From assembly GCA_041745295.1 (NCBI GenBank), contig JBGTJE010000060.1, forward strand, positions 124,001 to 188,000: a DNA stretch of 64,000 nt. Reading direction: 5' to 3'. The notes beneath the pieces were generated by a model that saw only the letters and a program-made list of their open reading frames with translations, had not been told where the DNA came from and did not search any database. The position numbers and the translations under genes are program-made. Positions 36,982-45,961 of the stretch are shown piece by piece. The DNA is from JANMEB01 sp041745295 (lineage in GTDB: Bacteria > Planctomycetota > Planctomycetia > Pirellulales > Pirellulaceae). How positions within the stretch are numbered: position 1 is the stretch's first letter; each line of letters starts with the position of its first letter.

Positions 36982-38043
36982 TTAGCTTTTGGGCGGCGCA
37001 TCGAAAACGATGGCGCCGAGCACGCGCGCGTGGTTTTCCGCCAAGAGCTTCATCGCCGATTGGGCATCTCGTTTGGTGGTTTGATTGAGCCCAACCAACA
37101 CATAGGTCCCATCGCAGCAAACCGCAAAGCGACGAGTGACCAGTTGTTTCACACAGCCGCCGTTGACGAACACATACGTGAAGTCTCGCTGCCAATCAGC
37201 ATTCAACGCGAGAAGTGTCTCGCTGGCAACTCGTCTCATGGGGACTTCCGTGATCCCACAGGGGAGAACGAAGAGTTGCGATTCCTGGGTTTCGATCACA
37301 AGATCCTTCCAGGACCGGTTCTCGGCGATGACTTCCGCGAGGCCGATTGCGGCGCCCGCACTTTGCTTGACGGGTCCGATGTTCGTTTCCCAATTTGCGT
37401 CGACCAGCAACACGCGACAGCCGGTCAATCGAGCGACACAAGCGGCAACCCGCGCGGTCGAACGGTTTGTCGACAACTCTGGATCTGCCGACGAGACCAT
37501 GAGCGTTGCCGGTGCAATCGAGGGAAACTGCCCAAGAATCCGCCGGGAAAGTTCCACGATAGGTCGATCATTGGCCAGACTGTCGACGCTATACCACCAC
37601 GCCTCGGAACCGGATTGTGGAGACTCTGACGATGCGCTGCGCCGCTCGGATGCTTGCCGCGCGCCCGACATTGGCTTGGCTTCGGTGGAAGTCGCCGAGT
37701 CCAACGATGTTGTCGGGACATTCGCCGAAGCAATGCCCGGATTTGCCCCTGGGGGGTTAGGAGAGCCGCCATCGGTTGAAAGATCAGCCCGGACGGCCCG
37801 TTCATCCATGGGGATTGGCGTAATCGCTGGATCTCGTTCTAGAGCGGTGCATGAGTCGACCGGTCGCAGGACCGAAACATCGGGTATGGAAACAACGACA
37901 ATCTCCGGGGAACGCGACGCTGAGTCCGCGGTTGCCGCGCCACGCAATTGGTTTACGTGCTGCTGCGACGTTTGCGCGGATGCAAAGTTCATTTCGCGAA
38001 CCTCGCGCTTGGTTGCGTCACATGCATCGCCGTCCTTGGCCAT
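36982..38043 (-). CDS. CpsD/BY-kinase-like protein with degenerate P-loop
   Basis: A 353-residue protein. The first 150 residues are low-complexity (Ser/Ala/Pro). The rest aligns by pattern with the ATPase domain of bacterial tyrosine kinases (CpsD, Wzc C-terminus) that control exopolysaccharide chain length. TLMVSSADPEL begins the domain and VLLVDANWE is the Walker A' strand, but the GxGKT loop is replaced by LSTNRST, so nucleotide binding is doubtful. There is also no C-terminal tyrosine cluster. It starts four bases after the stop of the ExeA-like ATPase and completes a trio with the chain-length protein. Best read as a pseudo-kinase partner; a ParA-like origin is possible. Confidence 0.7.
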   Translation of the reverse strand: MAKDGDACDATKREVREMNFASAQTSQQHVNQLRGAATADSASRSPEIVVVSIPDVSVLRPVDSCTALERDPAITPIPMDERAVRADLSTDGGSPNPPGANPGIASANVPTTSLDSATSTEAKPMSGARQASERRSASSESPQSGSEAWWYSVDSLANDRPIVELSRRILGQFPSIAPATLMVSSADPELSTNRSTARVAACVARLTGCRVLLVDANWETNIGPVKQSAGAAIGLAEVIAENRSWKDLVIETQESQLFVLPCGITEVPMRRVASETLLALNADWQRDFTYVFVNGGCVKQLVTRRFAVCCDGTYVLVGLNQTTKRDAQSAMKLLAENHARVLGAIVFDAPPKS

Positions 38044-38047
38044 GAGG

Positions 38048-39739
38048 TCACTTTCGAGTTGAAGGTTGTTGCGGATTGTCGCCGCCGCGCAACTGTTGAA
38101 ATAAGCGACCGTAATCCATGCGGACCGCTTGCCCGCGGCTCACACTTACCCCACCCAAATCCGGGGGCGACGTGCGTACGGCCTCCAGCGATGAAGTGCT
38201 CTGCGAGACGACGAGCATGTCACGATCGTCTTGGGTCGCGATGTCAGGGTGTTTCACGCAGAATTCATCGATGAAATTATCACACGGAAATTGATACGCC
38301 TGGTGGTCGACAATGGGGCATTCGATCGCTGGCGTGGCGGCCGCGTCGACGTCGTTGAGCGTAGCTTGAAAAGTTTGCGGCCGCGCGACGATCGAGTCGT
38401 TACGATCAAACCCTTCGATCGCCGGCGCGAGCGGGAGTGCGTTCGATATCTCGATTTTGATTTGTTGCAAATGCTGCTCCAAACGCGACACGTCGTTTTC
38501 GGTCATTTGGGTGGCACTTCGATTCTGTCGAGCCGCCAACTGAGCATAGTTGTCGAGAATGGACACTTCCTCGGCAAAGGGTTCAGCAAACGGGTTGTAC
38601 GCCGCGGTTTGGCTGTCGTCCGGCGTCGTATCCGAAGCCCGCACTTCGGGCTCGGTCGGCAACGAGTCGTCTTCCAGCGAATCGGAGTATAGATGGGCCA
38701 ACGAATCCACCATCTTCGAAAACGTATCGGCCGATTGGGCAATCGCTTCGGTGATGGCAGTTTCGGGAATCGCCGCGGTCATTTCGGGAGTCGGCGGGGC
38801 GGACGGCGGTTGCTTAGCGAAAGTCGCGTCCCCAATTTGCCCATATTCAACGACATCCCAAACGCCGCTGGTGCCATTTTCCGGTAACGGCGGTTTGGAT
38901 TCGAGGGCGGGAATCCACATGCTTGCCGGCAAACGCTGAATGTCGGAAAAAGCCTCGGCGATAATCTCGCCGCTAACAGTAGTTTGACCACAACTTGCGG
39001 CGAGAATCAGCGCATAATCACAGATCTGATTTATCGTTCGTGGGTTCCCTTCGCAGAGTTGCGCCACGGCGGCAATCGCGGAATTTTGAAAGATGTCCTG
39101 GTCGGGGCATCCGGCACGAACAATTTGATGGCGAATATACGGTTCGACTTCGTCCCGGCGTAAGCATTGCAAGTAACATCGCGCGGCAATTCGTTGATTG
39201 AGCGACTCCAGTTGTGGATGCGTTAGCTTCTCCTCAAGGGATTGCGTGCCGGCGATGACGAGTCTCACTCGCGGCTGGCCGTCCCGGACAAAATTTGTGA
39301 TCATCCGCAATTCATCGAGCAGGCGATACGGAAGCGTGTAGGCGTCGTCCACGAGCAATAATACGCCGTTGGGGCATTGCGCCGTCGGCTTGAGATAATC
39401 GATCAAGGCCAGCCGCAATTCGCCCTCGGACATTTCACGATACGGTTGCCCTAATTCAAAGAGGATGTTTTGCAACAAATCATGCCGCCGGCTCATGCGG
39501 GTACAGGCCATCACATTGACGATGCGAAATTGGTGTTGGTAGTCGCGTTGCAGCACGGCCATGAGTTGCGATTTTCCCCAGCCCGACTGACCAAATAAAG
39601 TCGCCGGCCCCGAGGCCCGGTCGATGCACATTTTGATCGTTTCCAGCGCCGTGTCGATCGAACTGGCGGGAAAGTAATGCTCCGCCGAGGGGATGCTGCA
39701 GAATGGGCGACTGCGGAATTGGAACTGCTTTTCGTACAT
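38048..39739 (-). CDS. ExeA/GspA-type AAA ATPase (polysaccharide-locus type)
   Basis: A 563-residue protein. The first 270 residues match the AAA ATPase family of ExeA/GspA and the ATPase found with exosortase/EPS loci: MYEKQFQFRSRPF at the start, Walker A FGQSGWGKSQ (about residue 45), Walker B VLLLVDDAY, and sensor CEGNPRTINQICDYAL. The following 290 residues are acidic and low-complexity. In related loci this ATPase works with a chain-length determinant and a CpsD-like kinase, exactly its neighbours here. ATG 39739 gives the standard N-terminus. It lies 41 bases after the chain-length gene, on the same strand. Confidence 0.85.
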   Translation of the reverse strand: MYEKQFQFRSRPFCSIPSAEHYFPASSIDTALETIKMCIDRASGPATLFGQSGWGKSQLMAVLQRDYQHQFRIVNVMACTRMSRRHDLLQNILFELGQPYREMSEGELRLALIDYLKPTAQCPNGVLLLVDDAYTLPYRLLDELRMITNFVRDGQPRVRLVIAGTQSLEEKLTHPQLESLNQRIAARCYLQCLRRDEVEPYIRHQIVRAGCPDQDIFQNSAIAAVAQLCEGNPRTINQICDYALILAASCGQTTVSGEIIAEAFSDIQRLPASMWIPALESKPPLPENGTSGVWDVVEYGQIGDATFAKQPPSAPPTPEMTAAIPETAITEAIAQSADTFSKMVDSLAHLYSDSLEDDSLPTEPEVRASDTTPDDSQTAAYNPFAEPFAEEVSILDNYAQLAARQNRSATQMTENDVSRLEQHLQQIKIEISNALPLAPAIEGFDRNDSIVARPQTFQATLNDVDAAATPAIECPIVDHQAYQFPCDNFIDEFCVKHPDIATQDDRDMLVVSQSTSSLEAVRTSPPDLGGVSVSRGQAVRMDYGRLFQQLRGGDNPQQPSTRK

Positions 39740-39780
39740 TTTCGCGTTCTTTGCCCCAGCGAACGGAACGGTCGGAATCC

Positions 39781-41211
39781 TCAACCAACGATCATCCAAA
39801 ACCAACTCGATAGAGCGAGCAAAGGATTCGTCAATGCGAGCGCAAACATCTGGGGCTTGATGGCGCAGGAAGCGAACAGCACAAAGCCGACTGCAATCAA
39901 AGCGTATTCAGCGGTTCGGACCGACCGGGCAGACCAACGTTCCGAGCGAGATGGCAGACTCGCAGTCGAGCTGGCCGGCAATTCGCCGATAACGTTCAAG
40001 TGCATGGCGCGAGCGACATCGCCCATCGACTTAAGCTGCATTCGATCGCTGACCGGGTTGTAATGCATCGCTACGAGCGCCCCGATCAAACAGGGGATGA
40101 TCAGCAACCACAGCGGCGTTGCCCCGGTGGTCGCGAGCACCGTGGGAGATGTCGAATAGCGAACGGACGACAGATTTGCGAACGATTGCGCGGCGGTTTG
40201 GAAGCGACTAGTCAGCGTCGCGTCAACATCGTGCTTCAAGTCATGCACGGATTCGGCATTAGTTTTCAATTGCGTAGCGATCGCACCAATCCGACTGAGG
40301 TCGATCGTTGCAAAAGCCTCGGACCATTGGATTTTAGAGGGAGATTCCGCGACGGTTTTGGCCGACGCTTGATAAAAGCGATTCTTTATTACGTCTAAAG
40401 AGTCGGTGGTCGGCGCGGCACCAATTTGCACGGGCCGATAGTTCGGGTCGCTCAGAATTGCAGTGCGCAACCCTTCGATTTGCTGTTGAACCTGAACCAT
40501 TTGCGGGTGCGAATCATCGAGCTTTTGATTTTCCTTCAGTTCGGCCTTTAGTTTTTCAAGATTCTGCAGTTGATCAGACAACGATTCAGCTTCGCCATTC
40601 GAAACGTGGAGCTTTAACTCCGCGATCGATTCGTTGATTTGGGCAACTTCAGCGCGAATTTGTTCCGCCAGATTGATTTGCTTGGACATGTCCAAGTGTT
40701 CGTTGTTTGCTTTCATCAACTGAGCGATCGCGAGGCGGTCGGAGTTCCGTGGAACTTCTAGAGCCAGGAGATTGGCCAATTGGTTGACAAATTCCTGTTC
40801 GTCCGAAGTCCCTTTTCCCTGGAATGAAATAGCCAATCGGAGACCATCGTCTCGTTTTTCCTGAGAAATACTCAAACGTCGTCGAATATCGCTGACGTCG
40901 TCAGTACCCAGCGCCAAGCCCGATCGCGCGATTCCGATAGGCGCAGTGCCAAGGTTATCGCGGATTTGACCAAGCGTATTTGGCTGCGTGACCTCACTCA
41001 CGACGGACCGCAGCAGCGACAGGAGTTCATCGCTTGAGAGTTGACGCTGTGGATTCAGCGCGTATTGGATCTGCGCGGTCGACTGAAATTTGAGTGCTTC
41101 ACGACGGGCGAGCGGAGACAACAGCGTGAAAGCGGATAACCAGACAACCATGAACGCGTAGAGCAATCGCCAGGAGAAAAGTTTCTTTGGTTTGGCGTGT
41201 GTAGGGTTCAT
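39781..41211 (-). CDS. Wzz/GumC-like polysaccharide chain-length protein
   Basis: A 476-residue inner-membrane protein with the polysaccharide co-polymerase layout. A membrane helix near the N-terminus (LLYAFMVVWLSAFTLLSPLA) is followed by a long periplasmic coiled region (e.g. LSDQLQNLEKLKAELKENQ), then a pair of C-terminal helices (PLWLLIIPCLIGALVAM and EYALIAVGFVLFASCAI). Such proteins set chain length and link export to a cytoplasmic ATPase. The ATPase and CpsD-like genes follow. ATG 41211 (MNPTHAKPKKL) is preferred because it puts a short basic cytoplasmic tail before the first helix; ATG 41358 would add 49 residues. No glycosyltransferase genes adjoin the trio. Confidence 0.8.
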   Translation of the reverse strand: MNPTHAKPKKLFSWRLLYAFMVVWLSAFTLLSPLARREALKFQSTAQIQYALNPQRQLSSDELLSLLRSVVSEVTQPNTLGQIRDNLGTAPIGIARSGLALGTDDVSDIRRRLSISQEKRDDGLRLAISFQGKGTSDEQEFVNQLANLLALEVPRNSDRLAIAQLMKANNEHLDMSKQINLAEQIRAEVAQINESIAELKLHVSNGEAESLSDQLQNLEKLKAELKENQKLDDSHPQMVQVQQQIEGLRTAILSDPNYRPVQIGAAPTTDSLDVIKNRFYQASAKTVAESPSKIQWSEAFATIDLSRIGAIATQLKTNAESVHDLKHDVDATLTSRFQTAAQSFANLSSVRYSTSPTVLATTGATPLWLLIIPCLIGALVAMHYNPVSDRMQLKSMGDVARAMHLNVIGELPASSTASLPSRSERWSARSVRTAEYALIAVGFVLFASCAIKPQMFALALTNPLLALSSWFWMIVG

Positions 41212-41459
41212 GTGAGATCGGCCGTCGAAAGTCGGTTCTGCCGACCAAGCACAGCACGAGCGCGCAATCGCTAGTAACGGCAGTAGTTTAGGAAATCGAC
41301 CCGCTGCCAGATCTTCTTTAGTAAAACGTAACGGTCGGGCGGAATGAGCTGATTTCATCGGCCGGAAGCCGACGATTTCAGACGGTGGCCGATATTTGGC
41401 TCAAGAATGGATCGCCGCGGTACGAGACGTTGCTCGCAGCGAGTCGCCGGCGTTTGGCA

Positions 41460-41978
41460 TCAATCGACTTTGCCTGCATCGCCCATCGGCTCGACTAAGT
41501 TCTCGACCGATGTTTTGCGCAAGTGGGGTCGCGGCGCCAGCGACTTGGTTTCTACGACCGTTTCAAAGATTCCCTCTTGGGTGACCTCGCCGCGCTGGTT
41601 GATCAGACTGCGGTGCCAAAGAACTCGACCATAGCGTCGCCCGCTGATCGACTTATCTCGGACCTCCGTTTTGACGTGGACGGTATCGCCGAAGGCGAGC
41701 GGCTTGAGAAAGGTCCATTGCTGGATTGAGAGAAACGCAACTGTTTTCATATTGGGACTTTGGCTCCCCAAGCCGGCGACCCAGGAGAGCCCCAACAGGC
41801 CGTGGGCGATCCGTCGACCGAAATGCGTTCCCGACGCAAAGTGTTGATCGACGTGAAGCGGATTAAAGTCGCCGGTGATCCCAGCAAAATTGATGACATC
41901 CGTCTCGGTTATTGTGCGCGACGGACTGATCCAGTACTGGCCAATTTCAATTTCCTCAAAAAACAAAGCGTTGGACAT
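41460..41978 (-). CDS. MaoC-like hot-dog (R)-enoyl-CoA hydratase
   Basis: A 172-residue MaoC/hydratase-2 family protein. The hot-dog fold's catalytic Asp and His are in TGDFNPLHVDQHFA (about residues 34-45), followed by AHGLLGLSWVAGL. It hydrates trans-enoyl-CoA to (R)-3-hydroxyacyl-CoA in fatty-acid or other CoA catabolism. ATG 41978 (MSNALFFEEIEIGQ) gives the family N-terminus. The gene stands alone, just beyond the tRNA-Pro gene. Confidence 0.88.
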   Translation of the reverse strand: MSNALFFEEIEIGQYWISPSRTITETDVINFAGITGDFNPLHVDQHFASGTHFGRRIAHGLLGLSWVAGLGSQSPNMKTVAFLSIQQWTFLKPLAFGDTVHVKTEVRDKSISGRRYGRVLWHRSLINQRGEVTQEGIFETVVETKSLAPRPHLRKTSVENLVEPMGDAGKVD

Positions 41979-42099
41979 CGTGTCGGCCAATCCGTTTCCT
42001 GGAGGGAAATTGCCACACCGGCGGCCGCCCAAGCGACCCCAGCGGCGGCATGGTCAGCATGCCAGGGTAGGCGTCCGCGGATTCGAGTTTCTCGGCAAA

Positions 42100-42175
42100 T
42101 CGGGGCGATAGGATTCGAACCTACGGCCTCCTGCTCCCAAAGCAGGCGCTCTAATCCAGGCTGAGCTACGCCCCG
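42100..42175 (-). tRNA. tRNA-Pro (anticodon UGG)
   Basis: A canonical cloverleaf on the minus strand. The acceptor stem is CGGGGCG/CGCCCCG, the anticodon arm CCTGC-TTTGGGA-GCAGG gives anticodon TGG, and the T-loop is TTCGAAT. The discriminator is A, and CCA is not encoded. About 75 nt. Confidence 0.95.
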
Positions 42176-42229
42176 ATAGTAAGGTGTCTAATGCTACCGG
42201 CAAAGGAAATGAATCGCAATTGGGTCTCG

Positions 42230-43207
42230 TTAGGCAACCCGGGATGTAGCCGACTTGCCGCATAGGAACCGGTGCAGTCGCTCGAACTCCTCGCCGTTGG
42301 GGAAATGAATCATGATCTTGCCGCGGCCACTAGGGGATTGACGGATATCAATTTTTGCTCCCAGACTCTGTTTCAACTGTTGTTCTAAGGACTCCACTTG
42401 CTGGCTCTTGGTTCGCCGACGGCGGCGTTTTCCGTCCGCGTTTCGCTGCGCGTCTAAATCTTGTATGGCTTCCGCAATCAATTGCTCGGTTTGCCGAACA
42501 CTAAAACCCTCGCGCTGTATTCGCAGGCAAAAGTCGACTTGCAACGGCTCCTCGCCGAGTGGCAGGAGGGCGCGAGCGTGACCGGCGGTGATCCCGCCGC
42601 TCCGCAACGACTCTTGGACGCTGGTCGGAAGCTCTAGCAACCGCATCAAATTGGCGACGGTGGACCGATCGATTTTCAGCCGCTGCGCTAATTCGTCCTG
42701 GGTCGCCTGATGTTCGTTCAAATAGCGGCGAAATGACATCGCCTTTTCAATCGCATTCAGGTCCTTGCGCTGTAGATTCTCAACGATTGCCAACTCCGCC
42801 ACGAGCCGATCGTCGGCCTGGCGAATCCGCGCCGGGATCTTGGACCAACCGGCCTGGATCGCGGCTCGCAATCGTCGCTCGCCCGAGATGAGCTGATGGC
42901 GACCATTGATCATCCGCACAAGAATGGGTTGCAACATGTCGTGCGTTTTCAAACTTTCGGATAACGATCCAATCTCCGCTTCGCTAAAGTCTCGGCGTGG
43001 CTGAAACGGATTGTCATCGATGTCATAAACGCTCAAGTAGATCAAGTCGCTGGTCGCACCGGGCCCGTCGCCGCCGACCATCGGTTCGGCGTCGGCAGCT
43101 GAGGGAAATTGAACGACGTCGGAGGCGTCAAACTCCGTGCCCGAGGACTCGCGGGATGCATTCAACAAGGCTTCCAAGCCGCGGCCCAATCTTTTTTTCT
43201 TATTCAC
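42230..43207 (-). CDS. parB: Chromosome-partitioning protein ParB
   Basis: A 325-residue ParB/Spo0J CTPase that binds parS and spreads to form the segregation complex. The start MNKKKRLGRGLEALL is standard. The CTP-binding region has ISGERRLRAAIQAGW and the ENLQRKDLNAIEKA box (about residues 140-160), followed by the helix-turn-helix LAQRLKIDRSTVANLMRLLELP. The start overlaps the end of parA by eight bases. Two parS sites lie beyond parA at 44255-44302. Confidence 0.97.
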   Translation of the reverse strand: MNKKKRLGRGLEALLNASRESSGTEFDASDVVQFPSAADAEPMVGGDGPGATSDLIYLSVYDIDDNPFQPRRDFSEAEIGSLSESLKTHDMLQPILVRMINGRHQLISGERRLRAAIQAGWSKIPARIRQADDRLVAELAIVENLQRKDLNAIEKAMSFRRYLNEHQATQDELAQRLKIDRSTVANLMRLLELPTSVQESLRSGGITAGHARALLPLGEEPLQVDFCLRIQREGFSVRQTEQLIAEAIQDLDAQRNADGKRRRRRTKSQQVESLEQQLKQSLGAKIDIRQSPSGRGKIMIHFPNGEEFERLHRFLCGKSATSRVA

Positions 43208-43949
43208 GGTCTAATACCTCCATACACAATTCGATGTAGGCCCGTGCGCCGCGCGACCGCGGCGCATAACGGAGTATGCTGGTTCCATGACTGGGCGCTT
43301 CGCTGATCTTCGCATCGCGCGGGATCACGGTATCAAAGACGATCTCGCCAAAAAACTCTCGGACATCCTGGTCGACTTCGGCAGTCAGCTCGAGCGAAGA
43401 ATCGTACATCGTCAAGACAATTCCTCCGAACTCTAACTGCCCGGGCCGCGTATTCATAACGTCGCGTATGACCTCGATCATCCCGACCAACCCCTCCATT
43501 GCAAAATATTCACACTGAATTGGCATCAGCACTTCGTTGCTGGCAGCCAGGGCCATCTGCGTGAGTTGGCCCAAAGAAGGGGGGCAGTCGATCAATACGT
43601 AGTCGTACGCGGTGGTCCCGTTGTGAAGGTGTTCGACCAATCGTTGGCTTTGGTTGGAGCCAGCTTTTGCTAGCGAATCCACGTCGCGGAAACTGCGGCT
43701 TCCCGGTAGTACATCGAGACGCTCGGCCACCGGCAATACCCAACTGCGTATCGGTTCCTCACCAACCAGTGGATGATGACCGAGCGGCTTGCAGCCCAAT
43801 CCGCTAGTGGCATTGCATTGCGGATCCAGGTCGACGACGAGCGTTCGCTGTCCTGCTCGAGCCAACGCGTCGGCCAAGTTGATCACCGTGGTCGTCTTCC
43901 CGACTCCACCTTTTTGATTGGCGACCGAAAGCGTTCGAGCCAATGTCAT
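43200..43949 (-). CDS. parA: Chromosome-partitioning ATPase ParA (Soj)
   Basis: A 249-residue ParA/Soj ATPase forming the nucleoid gradient that moves ParB-parS complexes. The deviant Walker A is NQKGGVGKTTTVINLADAL, with VVDLDPQCNATSGLG and VLIDCPPSLG as the other nucleotide motifs. Length is standard. ATG 43949 lies about 300 bases from two parS sites. Overlap with parB implies co-translation. rsmG/mnmG, common neighbours of parAB near origins, are not seen. Confidence 0.97.
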   Translation of the reverse strand: MTLARTLSVANQKGGVGKTTTVINLADALARAGQRTLVVDLDPQCNATSGLGCKPLGHHPLVGEEPIRSWVLPVAERLDVLPGSRSFRDVDSLAKAGSNQSQRLVEHLHNGTTAYDYVLIDCPPSLGQLTQMALAASNEVLMPIQCEYFAMEGLVGMIEVIRDVMNTRPGQLEFGGIVLTMYDSSLELTAEVDQDVREFFGEIVFDTVIPRDAKISEAPSHGTSILRYAPRSRGARAYIELCMEVLDRE

Positions 43950-44105
43950 GACCCCATTACCACTGGCAAGTCAGTTTAGGAACGTGGAGTAATTAGCAAA
44001 TGAAACTGCGATCGGAAATGCCAAAACGATTCAATCGCTGGCAAGCAATGAACCGCTTGTCGGCGATTGAAATCGGACGTGCAAGCGAAATGAACCCTTG
44101 CGCGT

Positions 44106-44135
44106 ACGTCATTCCAGGCTGAGTCTCGGAATCCA
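44106..44135. repeat. Dispersed repeat, family B (diverged, inverted)
   Basis: Contains ACGTCATTCCAGGCTGAG followed by TCTCGGAATCCA. This is the reverse complement of the family B repeats at 28475-28505 and 31868-31898 with a few changes. Confidence 0.6.
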
Positions 44136-44254
44136 ACTTCCATGGATGGGAGAAGTGGCAAATGCCCCGCCGCTAGCGAGGCAGAGCCTCGAAGACAGTG
44201 CGTTCCCACTGAGGAGCATGGGAACGAGCACATTAGACAAGGCATAATCCCCGG

Positions 44255-44268
44255 GTTCCACGTGGAAC
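44255..44268. promoter_or_regulatory. parS site 1
   Basis: GTTCCACGTGGAAC, a perfect 14-bp palindrome. It differs from the bacterial parS consensus (TGTTNCACGTGAAACA) at one core position. ParB binding is inferred. Confidence 0.8.
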
Positions 44269-44286
44269 CGGCAAAATGGCGCAGGC

Positions 44287-44302
44287 CGTTCCACGTGAAA
44301 CA
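44287..44302. promoter_or_regulatory. parS site 2
   Basis: CGTTCCACGTGAAACA matches the parS consensus at all but the first base. It lies 18 bases after site 1 and about 340 bases from the parA start. Confidence 0.9.
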
Positions 44303-44413
44303 GTAAGACTTAGCGAAGCTGGGAGGATTGGCCGAAATTGTGGGAATTCAATGTACACGCCGAGGGAAGACACGCGAAAGCGTGAACTCCAACGTTATAG
44401 CGTGAGCTCTAAC

Positions 44414-45757
44414 TTACTCCAGCGGGTTGAAGACCAGACCGCTGAGCAACTTGGGAAAGAAATAAGTGCTCTTGGCGGGCATACGTTCGCCGTGCAAGCT
44501 GACTCGGCGTACATCATCGACGCTCGCGGGTTGAACCAAGGCAGCGAGCTCAAAAGGGGCTTGCGTGCCGATTTGGCCGCTGGCGTCTCTACCCGCTAAA
44601 TCGCCTACTTTCAAGTCAGCAACAACTTCCTCGACGGAATGAACGTAACGAGGTGTAATGAGGCTACGAATCCCCAACAGTTTATTGACCACAAGCTCGT
44701 GGAGGATGGCGACGCCCAGCGAATGCCAGTCAGTGCTACGTTCCGGCGCAAGTTCGCGCATCCAATCACGTCCGCGGGGCGTGATTTGGATTAGGTTCCA
44801 GGCGTGGTCCTTCGCGGTGTACAGTCCCAACGTAGATGGATCGCCGGAGGTTCCAATCGCATCCCAAACGGAAGTGGCATCGGCGATCACGTCTCCAAAT
44901 GGAGTGACCTCAAAAGCGCCGTCAAGCTTCGCGTTTAACTCTTTGGAATCGATGGGTGCAACCCCGCGGAACAACCGATGCGTTGGCAGAACGATTAGTC
45001 CCGCGTCAAACATGCTGACACACATCATGAGCACAAAGTTAGCGGGATCGTTTCCGTCGAGCTGGCGCTGGGATTCGACATAATCGCGATAAGTGCAGGC
45101 GGTCTCGTAGCGGTGGTGTCCGTCCGCCACAAAAATGGGTTGTTCGGCCATGAGTCCTGTGGCTCGCGTGATCGCTTGCTCATCGGTCACTTGCCAGAGC
45201 TTGTGCACGACTCCCAAATGATCCCTCGCCGAGAGCGGCGTGGAATCCGCAATGGCGGCTTCCAATAGTCTCTGGACTTCATTGTCCCGGTCGGGGTAGA
45301 CCCCGAAGATCTGACTCAGATTAGTGCGACAGGCTTTGGTTAGTCGCAGACGGTCTTCCTTAACTTGTGCGTGCGTCTGCTCGTGCGGATAGATGGTTCC
45401 TTTGCCAAATGGTTCCAAGCGAACGCGGGCCATGAAACCTTGGCGCTTGTAGTCGACTCCCTCGTGCGTGAATTCTTGATGGTAGACGTAGATCGCGGGA
45501 GTCTTGTCCTCGAGCAGCGTTCCGTCACGTTTCCATTCGCGTAGGAATTGGGCGGCGCGTTCGTACACTGCGCCACTCGAGTCCTTAGGTTCCTGTCGGT
45601 TGAGAATCAAACGGACGACGTTGGCCGGGTGCCGGTCGTACAACTTGTTTTGAAGTTCCGGATTAATCACGTCGTAGGGAGGAGCGACGACATCCGAGAG
45701 ACTTCCGACTCGCATCAGGTCATAACGAAGTCCGCGGAATGCTTGGATTTGAACCAT
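44414..45757 (-). CDS. DUF1015 family protein
   Basis: A 447-residue member of the widely conserved DUF1015 family, recognised from the N-terminus FRGLRYDLMRVGSLSDVVAPPYDVI (core SDVVAPPYDVI), then AIYVYHQEF, the GTIYPHEQTHAQVKEDRLRL block (core IYPHEQTHAQVKEDRL), IFVADGHHRYETACTYRDY and YVHSVEEVV. The histidine and arginine motifs look catalytic, and relatives lie near serine-metabolism genes in other bacteria, but no reaction is established to my knowledge. ATG 45757. It is the last host gene before the repeats and the mobile element. Confidence 0.9.
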   Translation of the reverse strand: MVQIQAFRGLRYDLMRVGSLSDVVAPPYDVINPELQNKLYDRHPANVVRLILNRQEPKDSSGAVYERAAQFLREWKRDGTLLEDKTPAIYVYHQEFTHEGVDYKRQGFMARVRLEPFGKGTIYPHEQTHAQVKEDRLRLTKACRTNLSQIFGVYPDRDNEVQRLLEAAIADSTPLSARDHLGVVHKLWQVTDEQAITRATGLMAEQPIFVADGHHRYETACTYRDYVESQRQLDGNDPANFVLMMCVSMFDAGLIVLPTHRLFRGVAPIDSKELNAKLDGAFEVTPFGDVIADATSVWDAIGTSGDPSTLGLYTAKDHAWNLIQITPRGRDWMRELAPERSTDWHSLGVAILHELVVNKLLGIRSLITPRYVHSVEEVVADLKVGDLAGRDASGQIGTQAPFELAALVQPASVDDVRRVSLHGERMPAKSTYFFPKLLSGLVFNPLE

Positions 45758-45821
45758 AGAGTTGTCGCGCGACGACCATCGATTATGGAGCTGGCGTGAA
45801 ATCGCCGTGACCTCGGCACAT

Positions 45822-45847
45822 GGTGGGACTCGAAGACTCGTCCCACC
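45822..45847. repeat. Dispersed palindromic repeat, family A (intact)
   Basis: A 26-bp imperfect palindrome with arms GGTGGGACTCG and CGTCCCACC. The reverse complement of exactly this 26-mer is reconstructed when the mobile element at 45892-50862 is removed and its flanks (45882-45891 and 50863-50880) are joined. Confidence 0.85.
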
Positions 45848-45891
45848 CTATTTCAGCGATTGAAGTGGACCATTCTTGTAGGGTGGGACGA

Positions 45892-45919
45892 GTCGGCACT
45901 GGCGTATTAGTCGGGTGCT
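45892..45919 (+). repeat. Left terminal inverted repeat
   Basis: 28 bp beginning GTCGGCACTGGCGTATTAG, exactly complementary to 50835-50862. Confidence 0.9.
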
Positions 45920-45933
45920 GACATCCTAGCGAG

Positions 45934-45961
45934 TTGACTGGCTTTCATGCTCCGGTATTTT
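45934..45961 (+). promoter_or_regulatory. Promoter for a leaderless transcript (winged-helix gene)
   Basis: -35 TTGACT (45934-45939), 16-base spacer, -10 TATTTT (45956-45961). The start codon at 45968 is six bases beyond the -10, so the mRNA would be leaderless. The palindrome CCGGTA-TTT-TACCGG (45952-45966) covers the -10 and could be an operator. Confidence 0.6.

Larger units (their letters stand above)
43950..44413. other. parA / DUF1015 intergenic region
   Basis: 464 bases without a convincing gene. It contains two parS sites (44255-44268, 44287-44302), a diverged inverted copy of repeat B (44106-44135), and a GGGAACG..CGTTCCC-type palindrome around 44200-44226. The parA promoter must be at its left end, but I could not assign it. 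Confidence 0.7.
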
